Below are positions 8,344-18,484 of a stretch of 64,000 bases of DNA, one piece after another. The translations under genes were made by a program, and so were the position numbers. The notes beneath the pieces were generated by a model. The model was not told where the DNA came from. It searched no databases and was given only the letters and a program-made list of their open reading frames with translations. This DNA comes from Phaeobacter inhibens DSM 16374. GTDB lineage: Bacteria > Pseudomonadota > Alphaproteobacteria > Rhodobacterales > Rhodobacteraceae. The first letter of the stretch is position 1; each line of letters begins with the position of its first letter. The stretch lies in contig NZ_KI421498.1 in assembly GCF_000473105.1 (NCBI RefSeq), forward strand, positions 186,001 through 250,000, written 5' to 3'.

Positions 8344-10584
8344 ATGGTAAAGACGACCGAATCCGAAAGTCGCAACTTATTGATGCGCTTGCGCGAGGCG
8401 ATGGCCGGTGATGATGCCGGTCAGGCCCGTCTGGACAAGATCACGCAGCTGATCGCCGACAGTATGCAGAGTGAGGTGTGCTCGGTCTATCTGTTCCGCG
8501 ATGATGAGACGCTTGAACTCTGCGCGACGCAGGGGCTGAACGTCGAATCCGTGCACCAGACGCGCATGCGTATCGGTGAGGGGCTGGTGGGCCGTGTGGC
8601 GCGCTATGGCAAGGTGATCAATACGCCGGACGCGCCCAACGCCAAGGGCTTTCGCTATATGCCGGAAACCGGGGAGGAACGCTTTTCCTCCTTCCTTGGT
8701 GTGCCGATCCAGCGCCTTGGCGAAATGCTGGGCGTCCTGGTGGTGCAGTCCAAAGAGGGGCGTGAATTTTCCTCTGATGCGGTCTACGCGCTGGAGGTGG
8801 TGGCCATGGTCATCGCCGAGATGACCGAGCTTGGCGCCTTTGTTGGCGAAGGCGCGGCCTTGTCACCGCTGCACCAACAGCCCGTCTTGTTGCGCGGGAC
8901 CATTGCGCAGGAAGGGGCCGTGGAGGGCCATGTCTGGCTGCACGAGCCGCGCGTTGTTGTAACCAACCCGATTGCCGATGACCCCCACCGCGAGCTGGAG
9001 CGCCTGCATGAGGCGGTTGAAGAGCTGCGGGTGGGTGTCGACAAGATGCTGGAGGTCACCCAGACCGGCGACAAAGAACAGTTGCAGGTGCTGGAAGCCT
9101 ACCGGATGTTTGCCAATTCCAAGGGCTGGATGCGCCGGATGGAAGAGGATATCGGTCGCGGGCTTAGCGCCGAAGCGGCTGTTGAAAAAGAACAATCGCA
9201 GGCCCGTGCCCGCATGGGGCAGGTGCAGGATGCCTATCTGCGCGAGCGCCTCAGCGATCTGGATGATCTGTCGAACCGCTTGTTGCGTATCCTGACCGGG
9301 CAGGGCAGCGAGACAGGCGCCGAATTGCCTGAGGACCCAGTTCTGATTGCGCGAAATATCGGTCCGGGAGAGCTGCTGGAGTATGGCCGCAATCTGCGTG
9401 GCATCGTGCTGGAAGAGGGTTCCGTCGGATCACATGCTGCAATCATTGCCCGCGCGCTGGCCATTCCGCTGGTGGTCCATACCAAACGCATTACGACAGA
9501 GGCGCTGAACGGCGACCACATCATGGTCGATGGCGAGCAAGGCGTAGTGCATCTGCGGCCGGATGATACCGTTGTCAGCGCCTTTCGGGACAAAATCGCC
9601 ATGCAGGCCAAAGCGCAGGAGCGTTATGCCTCGATCCGGGACAAACAGGCGCTGACCCGGGATGGCCGCCGCGTGCATCTGCTGATGAATGCCGGGTTGA
9701 TGGCGGATTTGCCTTCGCTGGAGAATTCCGGTGCCGAAGGTGTTGGTCTGTTCCGCACCGAACTGCAGTTTCTGGTGCGCAATCAGATGCCCAAACGCTC
9801 GGAATTGGTGGCGCTTTACCAGCGGGTGCTGGACGCGGCCGGGGGCAAGCGGGTGGTGTTTCGCACGCTGGACATCGGGTCGGACAAGGTGCTGCCCTAT
9901 ATGAAGCCCACGGATGAACCCAACCCGGCGCTTGGCTGGCGGGCGATCCGGGTCGGTCTGGACAAGCCTGGTGTGATGCGGATGCAGTTGCAGGCGCTGA
10001 TCCGGGCCGCGAATGGGCGTCCCCTGACGGTGATGTTCCCGTTTGTGGCTCAGTTCGAAGAGTTCCGAGATGCCAAGGCAGAGGTCGAAAAGACGCTGGA
10101 GCGGGAGCGCCGTCTCGGCCATGCTCTGCCCGAAAAGCTGGAAGTCGGGGCGATGCTGGAGACACCTTCTCTCGCCTTTGCGCCGCAGAAATTCTTTGAC
10201 GAGGTCGAATTCCTGTCGATTGGTGGCAATGATCTCAAGCAGTTCTTTTTTGCCGCTGACCGCGAGAATGAGCGGGTGCGCAAACGCTATGACACGTTGA
10301 ATGTCAGCTATCTGAGCTTCATTGCGCAGATCGTTGAACGCTGTGAGAAATCCGGCACGCCGCTCAGTTTCTGTGGCGAAGATGCTGGCCGCCCGATTGA
10401 GGCTGTCTGCCTTGCGGCGATGGGGTTGCGGGTGCTGTCGATGCGCCCTGCCTCAGTTGGTCCGGTGAAATCGCTGCTGATGCGTGTGGATCTGAATGAC
10501 ATCCGCAAAATCATCACCGATGCCCGGCACAGAGGGGAGCAGACGGTGCGTCCGGCGGTCATGCAGTATCTGCGAGAGCTCTGA
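8344..10584 (+). CDS. ptsP: Phosphoenolpyruvate-protein phosphotransferase PtsP (EI-Ntr)
   Basis: Enzyme I of the nitrogen-related phosphotransferase system. It autophosphorylates from PEP and passes phosphate to NPr, a regulatory rather than sugar-uptake role. Over 746 residues the order is: an N-terminal GAF domain (about 20-165), the EI N-terminal domain, the swivelling phosphohistidine domain with His364 in GSVGSHAAIIAR, and the PEP-binding TIM barrel ending with the SFCGEDAGRP active-site cysteine motif. The GAF domain separates EI-Ntr from sugar-PTS EI. The ATG at 8344 lacks a strong ribosome-binding site. Its position 45 bp after lysC suggests co-transcription. Confidence 0.94.
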   Translation: MVKTTESESRNLLMRLREAMAGDDAGQARLDKITQLIADSMQSEVCSVYLFRDDETLELCATQGLNVESVHQTRMRIGEGLVGRVARYGKVINTPDAPNAKGFRYMPETGEERFSSFLGVPIQRLGEMLGVLVVQSKEGREFSSDAVYALEVVAMVIAEMTELGAFVGEGAALSPLHQQPVLLRGTIAQEGAVEGHVWLHEPRVVVTNPIADDPHRELERLHEAVEELRVGVDKMLEVTQTGDKEQLQVLEAYRMFANSKGWMRRMEEDIGRGLSAEAAVEKEQSQARARMGQVQDAYLRERLSDLDDLSNRLLRILTGQGSETGAELPEDPVLIARNIGPGELLEYGRNLRGIVLEEGSVGSHAAIIARALAIPLVVHTKRITTEALNGDHIMVDGEQGVVHLRPDDTVVSAFRDKIAMQAKAQERYASIRDKQALTRDGRRVHLLMNAGLMADLPSLENSGAEGVGLFRTELQFLVRNQMPKRSELVALYQRVLDAAGGKRVVFRTLDIGSDKVLPYMKPTDEPNPALGWRAIRVGLDKPGVMRMQLQALIRAANGRPLTVMFPFVAQFEEFRDAKAEVEKTLERERRLGHALPEKLEVGAMLETPSLAFAPQKFFDEVEFLSIGGNDLKQFFFAADRENERVRKRYDTLNVSYLSFIAQIVERCEKSGTPLSFCGEDAGRPIEAVCLAAMGLRVLSMRPASVGPVKSLLMRVDLNDIRKIITDARHRGEQTVRPAVMQYLREL

Positions 10585-10618
10585 AGACGCCCCAATATAA
10601 CTAGGCCAGAGTCCTAAG

Positions 10619-10646
10619 ACCGCGCGGCATTTTCCGCGCGGTTTAT
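10619..10646 (+). terminator. Terminator after ptsP
   Basis: ACCGCGCGG (10619-10627) pairs perfectly with CCGCGCGGT (10634-10642) around a short loop, followed by a TTTATT tract. It ends the lysC-ptsP transcript. Confidence 0.85.
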
Positions 10647-11158
10647 TCTGGCTGCGACTGCAGCTTATGGGTGTCATAGGGGAGGCGCCTGTTGATGAAT
10701 TGCTGGAATTTTCCCGTCTGTCGATTGATGGATATCGATTTTTCATCCGAAAATATTCAATGAGAATTTTCGAAATCCCAAATGTTGTTGCAGAATGTTG
10801 ATAATACTTCAGATGTCGCAGGGTTTGAGACTAAGTCGCGTATCGGTTGAGAGTTCCTGAATTACCCCCTGACTTATCCACAGGGGTATCAGTGTGTCTA
10901 AGATGTACGTATCTTATTGAAATTAATCATTTAAATATCGTTCTGTTTGCGTTGAAGTGGGGTTGAATTACGAAGTTCTCAACATCAACTGTGGCGCCTA
11001 GGTAGCTGAAATATTGAGAGAAATCTCGGTCACATTTTGCAGGTTTCGTGCCCCCACAGGAAGAGATCCCGTGAAAACCGGGGAGGCCTGCCGCAATCTG
11101 AAGTCTTTCAGGGTTGGGTGAATATTCCCTTAACAGGCCAAACCTGCTGTGGAGGTAA
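10647..11158. other. AT-rich intergenic stretch without a recognisable gene
   Basis: About 510 bp, clearly richer in A and T than its surroundings. I find no convincing ORF, tRNA or known riboswitch. It contains a consensus DnaA-box sequence, TTATCCACA (10874-10882), inside an inverted repeat CCCCTG (10866-10871) / CAGGGG (10881-10886). It separates the housekeeping block from the aromatic-degradation operon and may hold a long upstream control region or a decayed gene. Confidence 0.5.
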
Positions 11159-11211
11159 AAGCTTCAAGTATAAAAGTTTAAGCTTGAAGTTTATTGTGAT
11201 CCGCTTATCCT
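11159..11211 (+). promoter_or_regulatory. Candidate operator and promoter of the aminobenzoyl-CoA operon
   Basis: Two near-identical decamers, AAGCTTCAAG (11159-11168) and AAGCTTGAAG (11180-11189), are spaced 21 bp apart, about two helical turns, so both face the same side of the DNA. Each has a quasi-palindromic CTTSAAG core, as expected for a winged-helix dimer. TTGAAG (11184-11189) and TATCCT (11206-11211), spaced 16 bp, could be the -35 and -10 boxes, so a bound repressor would block the promoter. The MarR protein encoded within the operon is the obvious candidate; this is inferred from position. Confidence 0.45.
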
Positions 11212-11246
11212 GTTTGCAGCTTAGACAGCAATAGGGGAATGGCATC

Positions 11247-13541
11247 ATGAAAATCGCCTGTTTGGGAGGCGGCCCAGCCGGCCTATATTTTGCAATCTCG
11301 ACCAAGCTGCGCCAGCCCGACGCTGAGATCACGGTTTTTGAGCGTAACAAACCGGATGACACGTTCGGTTGGGGGGTTGTGCTGTCTGATGATGCGCTTG
11401 AGAACCTGACAACAAACGACCCTGTCAGCGCCGGTCAGATCCGCGATAAATTTGCCTATTGGGATGATATTGCCGTGGTGCATGGCGGTGTGCGGACGGT
11501 CTCAGGCGGGCATGGTTTTGCCGGGATTGGTCGTAAGGCGATGCTGGTGATCCTGCAGGAACGGGCGCGTGAACTGGGCGTTGATCTGCAGTTCGAGACG
11601 GAGGTCGGGCCCGCGGCCTCCTATCAGGCGGAATATGATCTTGTGGTTGCCTGTGATGGGTTGAATTCGCGCGTCCGCAGCGAATTTGCGGAACACTTCA
11701 AACCCAACGTCGATGTGCGCCCCTGTAAATTCATATGGCTGGGCACGAAGCAGAAGTTTGATGATGCCTTCACCTTTATCTTTGAAAAGACACAGCACGG
11801 CTGGTTGTGGATCCATGCCTATCAATTTGATGCCGACACGGCGACTGTGATTGTCGAATGCTCTGCTCAGACCTGGGAAAACTGGGGGTTTGAAGCGATG
11901 AGCAAGGACGAGATCCTGCGGACCTGCGAGGAGATCTTTGCCAATCATCTCGGTGGGCATGCCCTGATCTCAAATGCGGATCATCTGCGCGGCTCCGCGG
12001 TCTGGATCAACTTCCCGCGGGTTCTGTGTGAGACCTGGCACCACGAAAACGTTGTACTGCTGGGCGATGCCTCGGCCACGGCGCATTTCTCGATCGGATC
12101 GGGAACCCGGCTTGCCTTTGACAGCGCGATCGCATTGGCAGAATTCATCACAACCGAACCGACGCTGGAGCAGGCTTTTGTGCGCTATCAGGAAGAACGG
12201 CGCCTGGACGTGCTGCGGCTACAATCGGCGGCGCGCAATTCACTGGAGTGGTTTGAAGAGGTCGAGCGATATCTGGATATGGATCCAGTGCAATTCAACT
12301 ACTCGCTACTGACCCGGTCGCAGCGGATCTCCCATGAAAACCTGCGCCTGCGGGATGCTGACTGGCTCGCCTCGGCGGAGAAATGGTTTCAGGAGACCGC
12401 AGGTGCGCCTGCGGATGCAGCGACCCGTGCGCCAATGTTTGCGCCTTATAAATTGCGGGAGATGCGGGTCAAGAACCGCATCGTGGTGTCGCCGATGGCG
12501 CAGTACAAGGCCAAGGATGGCTGCCCGACCGACTGGCATCTGATCCACTACGGAGAACGCGCTAAGGGGGGCGCCGGGCTGGTCTATACGGAAATGACCT
12601 GTGTCTCGGCCGAGGGACGGATTACACCCGGCTGTCCCGGCCTATACGCGCCAGAGCACGAGGCCGCGTGGGCGCGGCTGACGGGTTTTGTCCACGCTGA
12701 GACCGACGCGAAGATCTGCTGTCAGATTGGCCATTCGGGTCGCAAGGGATCCACCCAATTGGGCTGGGAGACCATGGATGCACCGCTGCGGGAAGGGAAC
12801 TGGGAGACGGTCTCCGCCTCGGCCATCGCGTGGTCCGATGGTAACGCACCTCCCCGGGAGATCACGCGGGCGGAAATGGACGCGATCAAGGGTGAATTCG
12901 TTGCCGCAGCACAGATGGCTGAGCGGGCAGGGTTTGATATGATCGAACTCCATGCGGCCCATGGCTATCTGATTTCTTCGTTTATTTCGCCAAAATCCAA
13001 CATTCGGACGGATGCCTATGGTGGGGCATTGGCAAACCGCCTTCGTTACCCGCTGGAGGTGTTTGAGGCCATGCGTGCGGTCTGGCCTGCGGACAAACCG
13101 ATGTCCGTTCGCATCTCTGCCAACGATTGGGTCGGCGACGAAGGCGTGACGCCGGAGGAGGCGGTCGAGATTGCGCGGGCCTTCACCGCGGCGGGTGCGG
13201 ATATCATTGACGTGTCTGCGGGGCAGACCTCAACGGAGGCGCAGCCGGTCTATGGCCGTATGTTCCAGACGCCATTTTCGGACCGGATCCGCAATGATGC
13301 CGGGATCGCGACCATGGCGGTGGGCAATATCTACGAAGCGGATCACGCCAACTCCATCCTGATGGCAGGGCGGGCTGATCTGGTCTGCGTTGGGCGCCCA
13401 CATCTGGCGGATCCCTATTGGACCCTGCATGAGGCAAGCCGGATTGGCGATCGTCATGCGGACTGGCCGCTGCCCTATCTGGCGGGACGGGATCAGGCCT
13501 GGCGTCTGGCAGACCGCGATGCAGAGGTGATCCGGGCATGA
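11247..13541 (+). CDS. Bifunctional aryl-CoA monooxygenase/reductase (2-aminobenzoyl-CoA monooxygenase/reductase type)
   Basis: A 764-residue fusion flavoprotein. The N-terminal half (1 to about 390) is an FAD aromatic hydroxylase with [12 protein letters not shown] near the start and the second FAD motif [16 protein letters not shown] near residue 270. The C-terminal half (about 395-764) is an old-yellow-enzyme barrel with [33 protein letters not shown] and [12 protein letters not shown]. This architecture is that of 2-aminobenzoyl-CoA monooxygenase/reductase and the related salicylyl-CoA 5-hydroxylases, which hydroxylate and dearomatise the CoA thioester. The neighbouring ligase and beta-oxidation-type genes favour the 2-aminobenzoate pathway. 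AGGGGAA precedes the start. The stop overlaps the next start (ATGA), so this is the first gene of an operon. Confidence 0.9.
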   Translation: MKIACLGGGPAGLYFAISTKLRQPDAEITVFERNKPDDTFGWGVVLSDDALENLTTNDPVSAGQIRDKFAYWDDIAVVHGGVRTVSGGHGFAGIGRKAMLVILQERARELGVDLQFETEVGPAASYQAEYDLVVACDGLNSRVRSEFAEHFKPNVDVRPCKFIWLGTKQKFDDAFTFIFEKTQHGWLWIHAYQFDADTATVIVECSAQTWENWGFEAMSKDEILRTCEEIFANHLGGHALISNADHLRGSAVWINFPRVLCETWHHENVVLLGDASATAHFSIGSGTRLAFDSAIALAEFITTEPTLEQAFVRYQEERRLDVLRLQSAARNSLEWFEEVERYLDMDPVQFNYSLLTRSQRISHENLRLRDADWLASAEKWFQETAGAPADAATRAPMFAPYKLREMRVKNRIVVSPMAQYKAKDGCPTDWHLIHYGERAKGGAGLVYTEMTCVSAEGRITPGCPGLYAPEHEAAWARLTGFVHAETDAKICCQIGHSGRKGSTQLGWETMDAPLREGNWETVSASAIAWSDGNAPPREITRAEMDAIKGEFVAAAQMAERAGFDMIELHAAHGYLISSFISPKSNIRTDAYGGALANRLRYPLEVFEAMRAVWPADKPMSVRISANDWVGDEGVTPEEAVEIARAFTAAGADIIDVSAGQTSTEAQPVYGRMFQTPFSDRIRNDAGIATMAVGNIYEADHANSILMAGRADLVCVGRPHLADPYWTLHEASRIGDRHADWPLPYLAGRDQAWRLADRDAEVIRA

Positions 13542-14311
13542 GCAATCTGGCGGGTAAAGATCTAGCTGGCAGACATGTGGTGGTTACCGGTGGTGGATCC
13601 GGCGTGGGCGCTGCACTGGCGCGCAGCTTTGCAGGGCAGGGCGCGCGGCTCACACTGCTTGGTCGGCGGATTGAAACGCTGGAGGAGGTGGCCGCTGAAA
13701 CAGGTGCCCTGCCGCTTGCCTGTGATGTTACCGAGGCAGAGGCGGTGCATGCGGTACTCGCTACGGCGCGACAGCAATATGGACCGGTGGCCGTCGCTAT
13801 TGCGAATGCAGGTGCTGCGCCGTCGAAACCCTTTGCCAAGATGGATCTGGCGGATTTCGAGGCAGCCCTAGCTGTCAACCTGTCGGGGGTGTTCAACCTG
13901 TGGCAGGCCGCCCTGTCTGATATGAAGTCGGCAGGCTGGGGGCGGATGATTGCCGTTGCCTCAACTGCCGGGCTCAAAGGCTATCCTTATGTTTCGGGGT
14001 ATTGCGCGGCAAAACATGGGGTTGTCGGCCTCACGCGGTCGCTTGCGCAGGAACTGGCACGCAGCGGCATCACCGTGAATGCGATTTGTCCGGGCTTCAT
14101 TGAGACGCCGCTGCTTGAGCGTTCGATTGCGACCATTGTGTCCACCACCGGGATGAGCGAGGAAGCGGCGGCAAAATCGCTGCGCGCAGGCAACCCGCAA
14201 GGCCGCTTTATCCAGCCGGAAGAGGTGGCGGATGCGGCGCTTTTCCTTGCCTCCTCTTCGGCAGCATCCATCAACGGCAGCGCGCTGCCCATCACCGGAG
14301 GTGAGATCTGA
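13538..14311 (+). CDS. Short-chain dehydrogenase/reductase (3-hydroxyacyl-CoA dehydrogenase-like)
   Basis: A 257-residue classical SDR. The Rossmann motif [14 protein letters not shown] begins near residue 15, a NAG motif lies in [12 protein letters not shown], and the catalytic Ser-Tyr-Lys is in [23 protein letters not shown] near residue 150. The C-terminus ends in the family [13 protein letters not shown] pattern. In the aminobenzoyl-CoA pathway an SDR oxidises the hydroxyacyl-CoA formed after ring hydration; this role is inferred from operon context. Its start overlaps the monooxygenase stop, and its own TGATG overlap couples it to the marR gene. Confidence 0.88.
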   Translation: MSNLAGKDLAGRHVVVTGGGSGVGAALARSFAGQGARLTLLGRRIETLEEVAAETGALPLACDVTEAEAVHAVLATARQQYGPVAVAIANAGAAPSKPFAKMDLADFEAALAVNLSGVFNLWQAALSDMKSAGWGRMIAVASTAGLKGYPYVSGYCAAKHGVVGLTRSLAQELARSGITVNAICPGFIETPLLERSIATIVSTTGMSEEAAAKSLRAGNPQGRFIQPEEVADAALFLASSSAASINGSALPITGGEI

Positions 14312-14769
14312 TGCAAACCGACCGTTCCAAGGATCGGCTGCGACTGTGGCTGAAAGTACTTAAGGCAACCCGCGCCGTGGAAAGCGAAATTCGCGAGAAC
14401 CTGCGACAGGAGTTCACCACCACGCTGCCCCGGTTTGACGTAATGGCAGCTCTCAGCCAGCATCTCGACGGGCTGAAGATGAGCGAGCTCTCCGGCGTGC
14501 TGAAAGTGTCCAATGGCAATGTCACCGGGATTGTTGAACGGCTGGTGGATGACGGCCATGTGCAGCGCGAGAAGGTCCCCGGAGACCGACGTGCCAGCCG
14601 GGTACGGCTGACGGAGGCGGGGATCGCGGAATTCGCCCGTCAGGCTGCCGCCCATGAGGCCTGGATTGACAAGATGTTTGACAGCGTGCCCGAAGCCGAG
14701 GTTCAGACGCTCTCTGATGCGCTGGATCAGGTGGCCAGACGGCTTGAAAATGAAGGACGCGACGGATGA
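14311..14769 (+). CDS. MarR-family transcriptional regulator
   Basis: A 152-residue winged-helix regulator. The recognition region [36 protein letters not shown] spans about residues 55-90 (quoted in part: [19 protein letters not shown]), followed by the wing [13 protein letters not shown]. MarR proteins in aromatic-acid operons often bind the aryl-CoA intermediate and release the promoter. Being encoded inside the operon, it is likely its autorepressor, acting at the repeat near 11159-11189. It overlaps both neighbours (TGATG at its start, ATGA at its end). Confidence 0.9.
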   Translation: MQTDRSKDRLRLWLKVLKATRAVESEIRENLRQEFTTTLPRFDVMAALSQHLDGLKMSELSGVLKVSNGNVTGIVERLVDDGHVQREKVPGDRRASRVRLTEAGIAEFARQAAAHEAWIDKMFDSVPEAEVQTLSDALDQVARRLENEGRDG

Positions 14770-15569
14770 TTTCGACGGACACCAAGTATTTTCTGTGCAG
14801 TATTGAGGACGGCATCGCCACCGTGGCACTGGACCGCCCCGAGCGAAAGAACCCTCTGAGCTTTGACAGCTACGCGGAGCTGCGGGACTGGTTTCGTGAC
14901 CTGCATTATGATGACGACGTGAAGGCTGTGGTGTTCGCTCCCAATGGCGGCAACTTCAGCTCAGGTGGCGATGTCCATGATATCATTGGACCGTTGACAA
15001 GAATGTCGATGAAAGACCTGCTCGCCTTTACCCGGATGACCGGCGATCTGGTCAAGGCGATGGTGAATTGCGGCAAGCCGATCATCGCAGCGCTGGACGG
15101 TGTCTGCGTGGGGGCGGGTGCGATTATTGCCATGGCGTCGGACATCCGGATCGCCACGCCAGAAACCAAGACGGCGTTTCTGTTCACCCGCGTTGGACTG
15201 GCAGGCTGCGATATGGGGGCCTGTGCGATCCTGCCGCGCATCATTGGCCAGGGGCGTGCCGCAGAGCTGCTCTATACCGGGCGATCAATGAGCGCGGATG
15301 AAGGGGCGGCCTGGGGGTTTCATAACAAAGTGGTGCCCGCAGATTCACTGCTGGGCGAGGCACGCAGCTGGGCAGAGCGGATCGCGGCGGGGCCGAATTT
15401 TGGTCACATGATGACCAAGACAATGCTGGTGCAGGAATGGTCGATGTCGATTGAGCAAGCCATCGAGGCGGAGGCACAAGCACAGGCGATTTGCATGCAG
15501 ACAGCCGATTTCGAGCGCGCCTACCAGGCCTTCGTGAAAAAGGAAAAACCCCTGTTCGAAGGGGATTGA
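14766..15569 (+). CDS. Enoyl-CoA hydratase/isomerase family protein
   Basis: A 267-residue crotonase-fold enzyme. Oxyanion-hole motifs are visible in [14 protein letters not shown] near residue 62 and [16 protein letters not shown] near residue 115. The family's [16 protein letters not shown]-terminal pattern is present. In this operon it should hydrate the unsaturated, non-aromatic CoA thioester produced by the monooxygenase/reductase, or open the ring as a related hydrolase would; the exact step is inferred. It overlaps marR by four bases. The next gene begins after a repeat-containing gap of about 100 bp. Confidence 0.88.
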   Translation: MISTDTKYFLCSIEDGIATVALDRPERKNPLSFDSYAELRDWFRDLHYDDDVKAVVFAPNGGNFSSGGDVHDIIGPLTRMSMKDLLAFTRMTGDLVKAMVNCGKPIIAALDGVCVGAGAIIAMASDIRIATPETKTAFLFTRVGLAGCDMGACAILPRIIGQGRAAELLYTGRSMSADEGAAWGFHNKVVPADSLLGEARSWAERIAAGPNFGHMMTKTMLVQEWSMSIEQAIEAEAQAQAICMQTADFERAYQAFVKKEKPLFEGD

Positions 15570-15580
15570 TACGGCCCTTG

Positions 15581-15640
15581 CGGGGCGCTGCGCCGGAGGA
15601 GGGTGCGGGGCCTCCGGCGGGAGTATTTAGAGAAAGATGA
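15581..15640 (+). repeat. Intergenic repeat element, copy 1
   Basis: A GC-rich arm starting GGGGCGCTGC, self-complementary GGAGG/CCTCC stretches, then the core GGGAGTATTTAGAGAAAGATGA (15619-15640, described in short as GAGTATTT-N3-GAAAGATGA). The same core recurs at 30543-30565 and, inverted, at 31996-32020. This copy lies between the enoyl-CoA hydratase and acyl-CoA dehydrogenase genes. Confidence 0.65.
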
Positions 15641-15673
15641 CAGGCGGCGTGTGCCGCTGCCGGGAGGAGCGAT

Positions 15674-16834
15674 ATGGCGGATAAGACATTTCTGAGCTGG
15701 CCGTTTTTTGAAGACCGCCACCGCGCACTGGCGGCGGATCTGGACAGGTGGGCAGAGGATGCGCTGGCGCATATTGATCACAGTGATACCGATGCTGCCT
15801 GCCGCGGGCTGGTGTCGGCCCTGGGGGCTGCGGGCTGGACGCAGCATTCCGGCGCCATGGCCGGGGAGGTGCTGGACGTGCGCACGCTGTGCCTGATCCG
15901 TGAGACCTTGGCCCGGCACGATGGTCTGGCAGATTTTGCCTTTGCGATGCAGGGGTTGGGAACAGGGGCGATTTCTCTCTTTGGCACGGAGGCCCAACAG
16001 GCAGAATGGCTGCCGCTCACACGCAGCGGCAAGGCGATTTCTGCCTTTGCGCTGACCGAACCGCAATCAGGATCCGATGTGGCCAATTCCACCATGACCG
16101 CGGTGCGGGATGGGGAACACTATGTTCTGAACGGCGAGAAGACCTGGATCTCCAACGGCGGGATTGCTGACGTCTATACGTTGTTTGCCCGTAGCGGCGA
16201 GGGGCCGGGGGCCAAGGGGCTCTCGGCCTTTGTCGTGCCTGCGGGGCTGCCGGGGTTTGAGGTGGTGGAGCGTCTGGAGACGCTGGCACCGCACCCGCTT
16301 GCGACCCTGCGGTTCAGCGATTGCCGTATCCCGCGCAGCGCGTTGCTGGGGGCGCCGGGCGCGGGCTTCAAGATTGCGATGTCGGTGCTGGATGTGTTTC
16401 GCTCCACTGTGGCGGCGGCAGCATTGGGGTTTGCGCGCCGGGCCCTGGATGAGGCGCTGGCACGCGTAACAAGCCGTCATGTGCAGGGGGCGCGGCTGGC
16501 GGATCTGCAGATGGTGCAGGGGCATATCGCGGATATGGCGCTGGATGTGGATGCAAGTGCCCTGCTGGTCTATCGCGCGGCCTGGGCCAAGGACAGTGGC
16601 GCCGCGCGCATCACCCGGGAGGCCGCGATGGCGAAGTTGTTCTCTACCGATCAGGCGCAGAAAATCATCGACAAGGCGGTTCAGTTGCATGGCGGTGACG
16701 GGGTGCGGCAGGGTCAGAAGGTCGAGGAACTCTACCGCGATATCAGAGCGTTGCGGATCTACGAAGGCGCATCTGACGTCCAACGTGTGGTGATTGCCCG
16801 TCAGGCGATTTCCACGTTTCAGAAGGGAAGCTGA
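15674..16834 (+). CDS. Acyl-CoA dehydrogenase
   Basis: A 386-residue FAD enzyme of normal family length. It contains the signature [15 protein letters not shown] near residue 120, [15 protein letters not shown] near 158, and the C-terminal [25 protein letters not shown] region with the flavin-contacting and catalytic-loop residues, ending in IYEGASDVQ. In this operon it should dehydrogenate an alicyclic CoA intermediate in the beta-oxidation-like lower pathway; the substrate is inferred. GGGAGGAG precedes the ATG. The ligase gene starts one base after its stop codon. Confidence 0.92.
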   Translation: MADKTFLSWPFFEDRHRALAADLDRWAEDALAHIDHSDTDAACRGLVSALGAAGWTQHSGAMAGEVLDVRTLCLIRETLARHDGLADFAFAMQGLGTGAISLFGTEAQQAEWLPLTRSGKAISAFALTEPQSGSDVANSTMTAVRDGEHYVLNGEKTWISNGGIADVYTLFARSGEGPGAKGLSAFVVPAGLPGFEVVERLETLAPHPLATLRFSDCRIPRSALLGAPGAGFKIAMSVLDVFRSTVAAAALGFARRALDEALARVTSRHVQGARLADLQMVQGHIADMALDVDASALLVYRAAWAKDSGAARITREAAMAKLFSTDQAQKIIDKAVQLHGGDGVRQGQKVEELYRDIRALRIYEGASDVQRVVIARQAISTFQKGS

Positions 16835-16835
16835 G

Positions 16836-18452
16836 ATGCTGGGACCAAGCGCACATACCGACACATTCACCCGCGACAACCTGCCGCCGGTGGATCAGTG
16901 GCCGGAGTTCCTGACCGACGGATATGACTATCCTGAGCGATTGAATGCGGCAGTCGAATTGACCGATGCCATGGTCGCCAAAGGGTTCGGGGATCATACG
17001 GCGCTGATCGGCAACGGGCGGCGGCGGACCTATAAGGAACTGACCGATTGGACCAACCGGCTGGCCCATGTTCTGGTGGAGGATCTGGGGGTGCAGCCCG
17101 GCAACCGGATCCTGATCCGCTCTGCCAACAATCCGGCGATGGTGGCCTGCTGGCTGGCGGCGACCAAGGCAGGCGCTGTGGTGGTGAACACCATGCCGAT
17201 GCTGCGGGCAGGCGAGCTGGCGAAGATCATCGACAAGGCAGAGATCAGCCATGCGCTGTGTGATACCCGGCTGATGGAGGAGCTGGTTGCCTGTGCCAAA
17301 ACCTCGGCGCATCTGAAGTCCGTCGTCGGGTTCGATGGCACCTCCAACCATGATGCGGAACTGGATCGGTTGGCGCTGGAAAAACCGGTGCGGTTTGAGG
17401 CGGTGGCGACGGGCCGCGATGATGTGGCCCTTCTGGGGTTCACCTCAGGCACCACGGGGTCACCGAAAGCGACGGTGCATTTTCACCGCGATCTTTTGAT
17501 GATTGCCGATGGTTATGCAGCCGAGGTGCTACAGGTCACGCCTGAGGATATCTTTGTCGGCTCGCCGCCGCTGGCGTTTACGTTTGGACTGGGCGGTCTG
17601 GCAATTTTTCCGCTGCGGTTTGGGGCGGCGGCGACCTTGCTGGAAAATGCCTCGCCGCCGAATCTTATTGAGATCATCGAGACATACAAGGCAACGGTCT
17701 GTTTTACCGCGCCGACCGCCTATCGGGTGATGCTGCGCGCGATGGAGGAGGGGGCAGATCTGTCATCGCTCAGGGCGGCAGTGTCCGCCGGGGAAACCCT
17801 GCCAGCGCCGGTTTATGACGAATGGATAGCCCAGACTGGCAAGCCGATGTTGGATGGGATGGGGGCGACGGAGATGCTGCATATCTTCATCTCCAACCGG
17901 TTTGACGACCACCGCCCCGCCTGCACCGGCAAACCTGTGAAGGGCTACCGGGTGCGGGTTCTGGACAGTGATGGCAATGAAGCCCCGCGCGGAGAGGTTG
18001 GCCGACTGGCAGTGAAGGGGCCGACCGGGTGCCGCTACCTCGCGGATGCGCGGCAGGGTGAGTACGTCAAGGATGGCTGGAACATCACCGGCGACAGTTT
18101 CGTGATGGACGTTGATGGCTATCTGCACTTTGCTGCACGCAACGATGATATGATCGTCTCTGCCGGGTATAACATAGCCGGTCCGGAGGTTGAGGCGGCG
18201 TTGCTGTCCCATGACCTGGTGACGGAATGTGCCGTGATCGGCGCCAGCGATGATGCGCGGGGCGAGATCGTGCAGGCCCATGTTGTGCTGGCCGAGGGGG
18301 CGCAGGCGTCGGAGGTCCTGACCAGGGCGCTGCAGGATCACGTCAAGGCAGCCATTGCACCCTATAAATACCCCCGCGATATCGTCTACACTGACGCCCT
18401 CCCGAAGACCGAGACCGGAAAGATTCAGCGGTTCCGCCTGAAATCGACATAA
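16836..18452 (+). CDS. Aryl-CoA ligase (2-aminobenzoate-/benzoate-CoA ligase type)
   Basis: This enzyme activates an aromatic acid with ATP and CoA, the entry step of the operon's pathway. The 538 residues carry the AMP-binding P-loop FTSGTTGSPKATVHFHRD near residue 200, DGMGATEMLHIFISN near 335, the ARNDDMIVSAGYNIAGPEVE hinge near 430, and the catalytic lysine in PKTETGKIQRF close to the C-terminus. The MGATEMLHIF segment fits the benzoate/aminobenzoate-CoA ligase branch. The start at 16836 was chosen over an earlier in-frame ATG inside the dehydrogenase because a GAAGGGA site precedes it. Anthranilate as substrate is inferred from the neighbouring monooxygenase/reductase. Confidence 0.88.
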   Translation: MLGPSAHTDTFTRDNLPPVDQWPEFLTDGYDYPERLNAAVELTDAMVAKGFGDHTALIGNGRRRTYKELTDWTNRLAHVLVEDLGVQPGNRILIRSANNPAMVACWLAATKAGAVVVNTMPMLRAGELAKIIDKAEISHALCDTRLMEELVACAKTSAHLKSVVGFDGTSNHDAELDRLALEKPVRFEAVATGRDDVALLGFTSGTTGSPKATVHFHRDLLMIADGYAAEVLQVTPEDIFVGSPPLAFTFGLGGLAIFPLRFGAAATLLENASPPNLIEIIETYKATVCFTAPTAYRVMLRAMEEGADLSSLRAAVSAGETLPAPVYDEWIAQTGKPMLDGMGATEMLHIFISNRFDDHRPACTGKPVKGYRVRVLDSDGNEAPRGEVGRLAVKGPTGCRYLADARQGEYVKDGWNITGDSFVMDVDGYLHFAARNDDMIVSAGYNIAGPEVEAALLSHDLVTECAVIGASDDARGEIVQAHVVLAEGAQASEVLTRALQDHVKAAIAPYKYPRDIVYTDALPKTETGKIQRFRLKST

Positions 18453-18484
18453 GAGGCAGCGGGTGCCAGTCTCTGGTCCTGATG

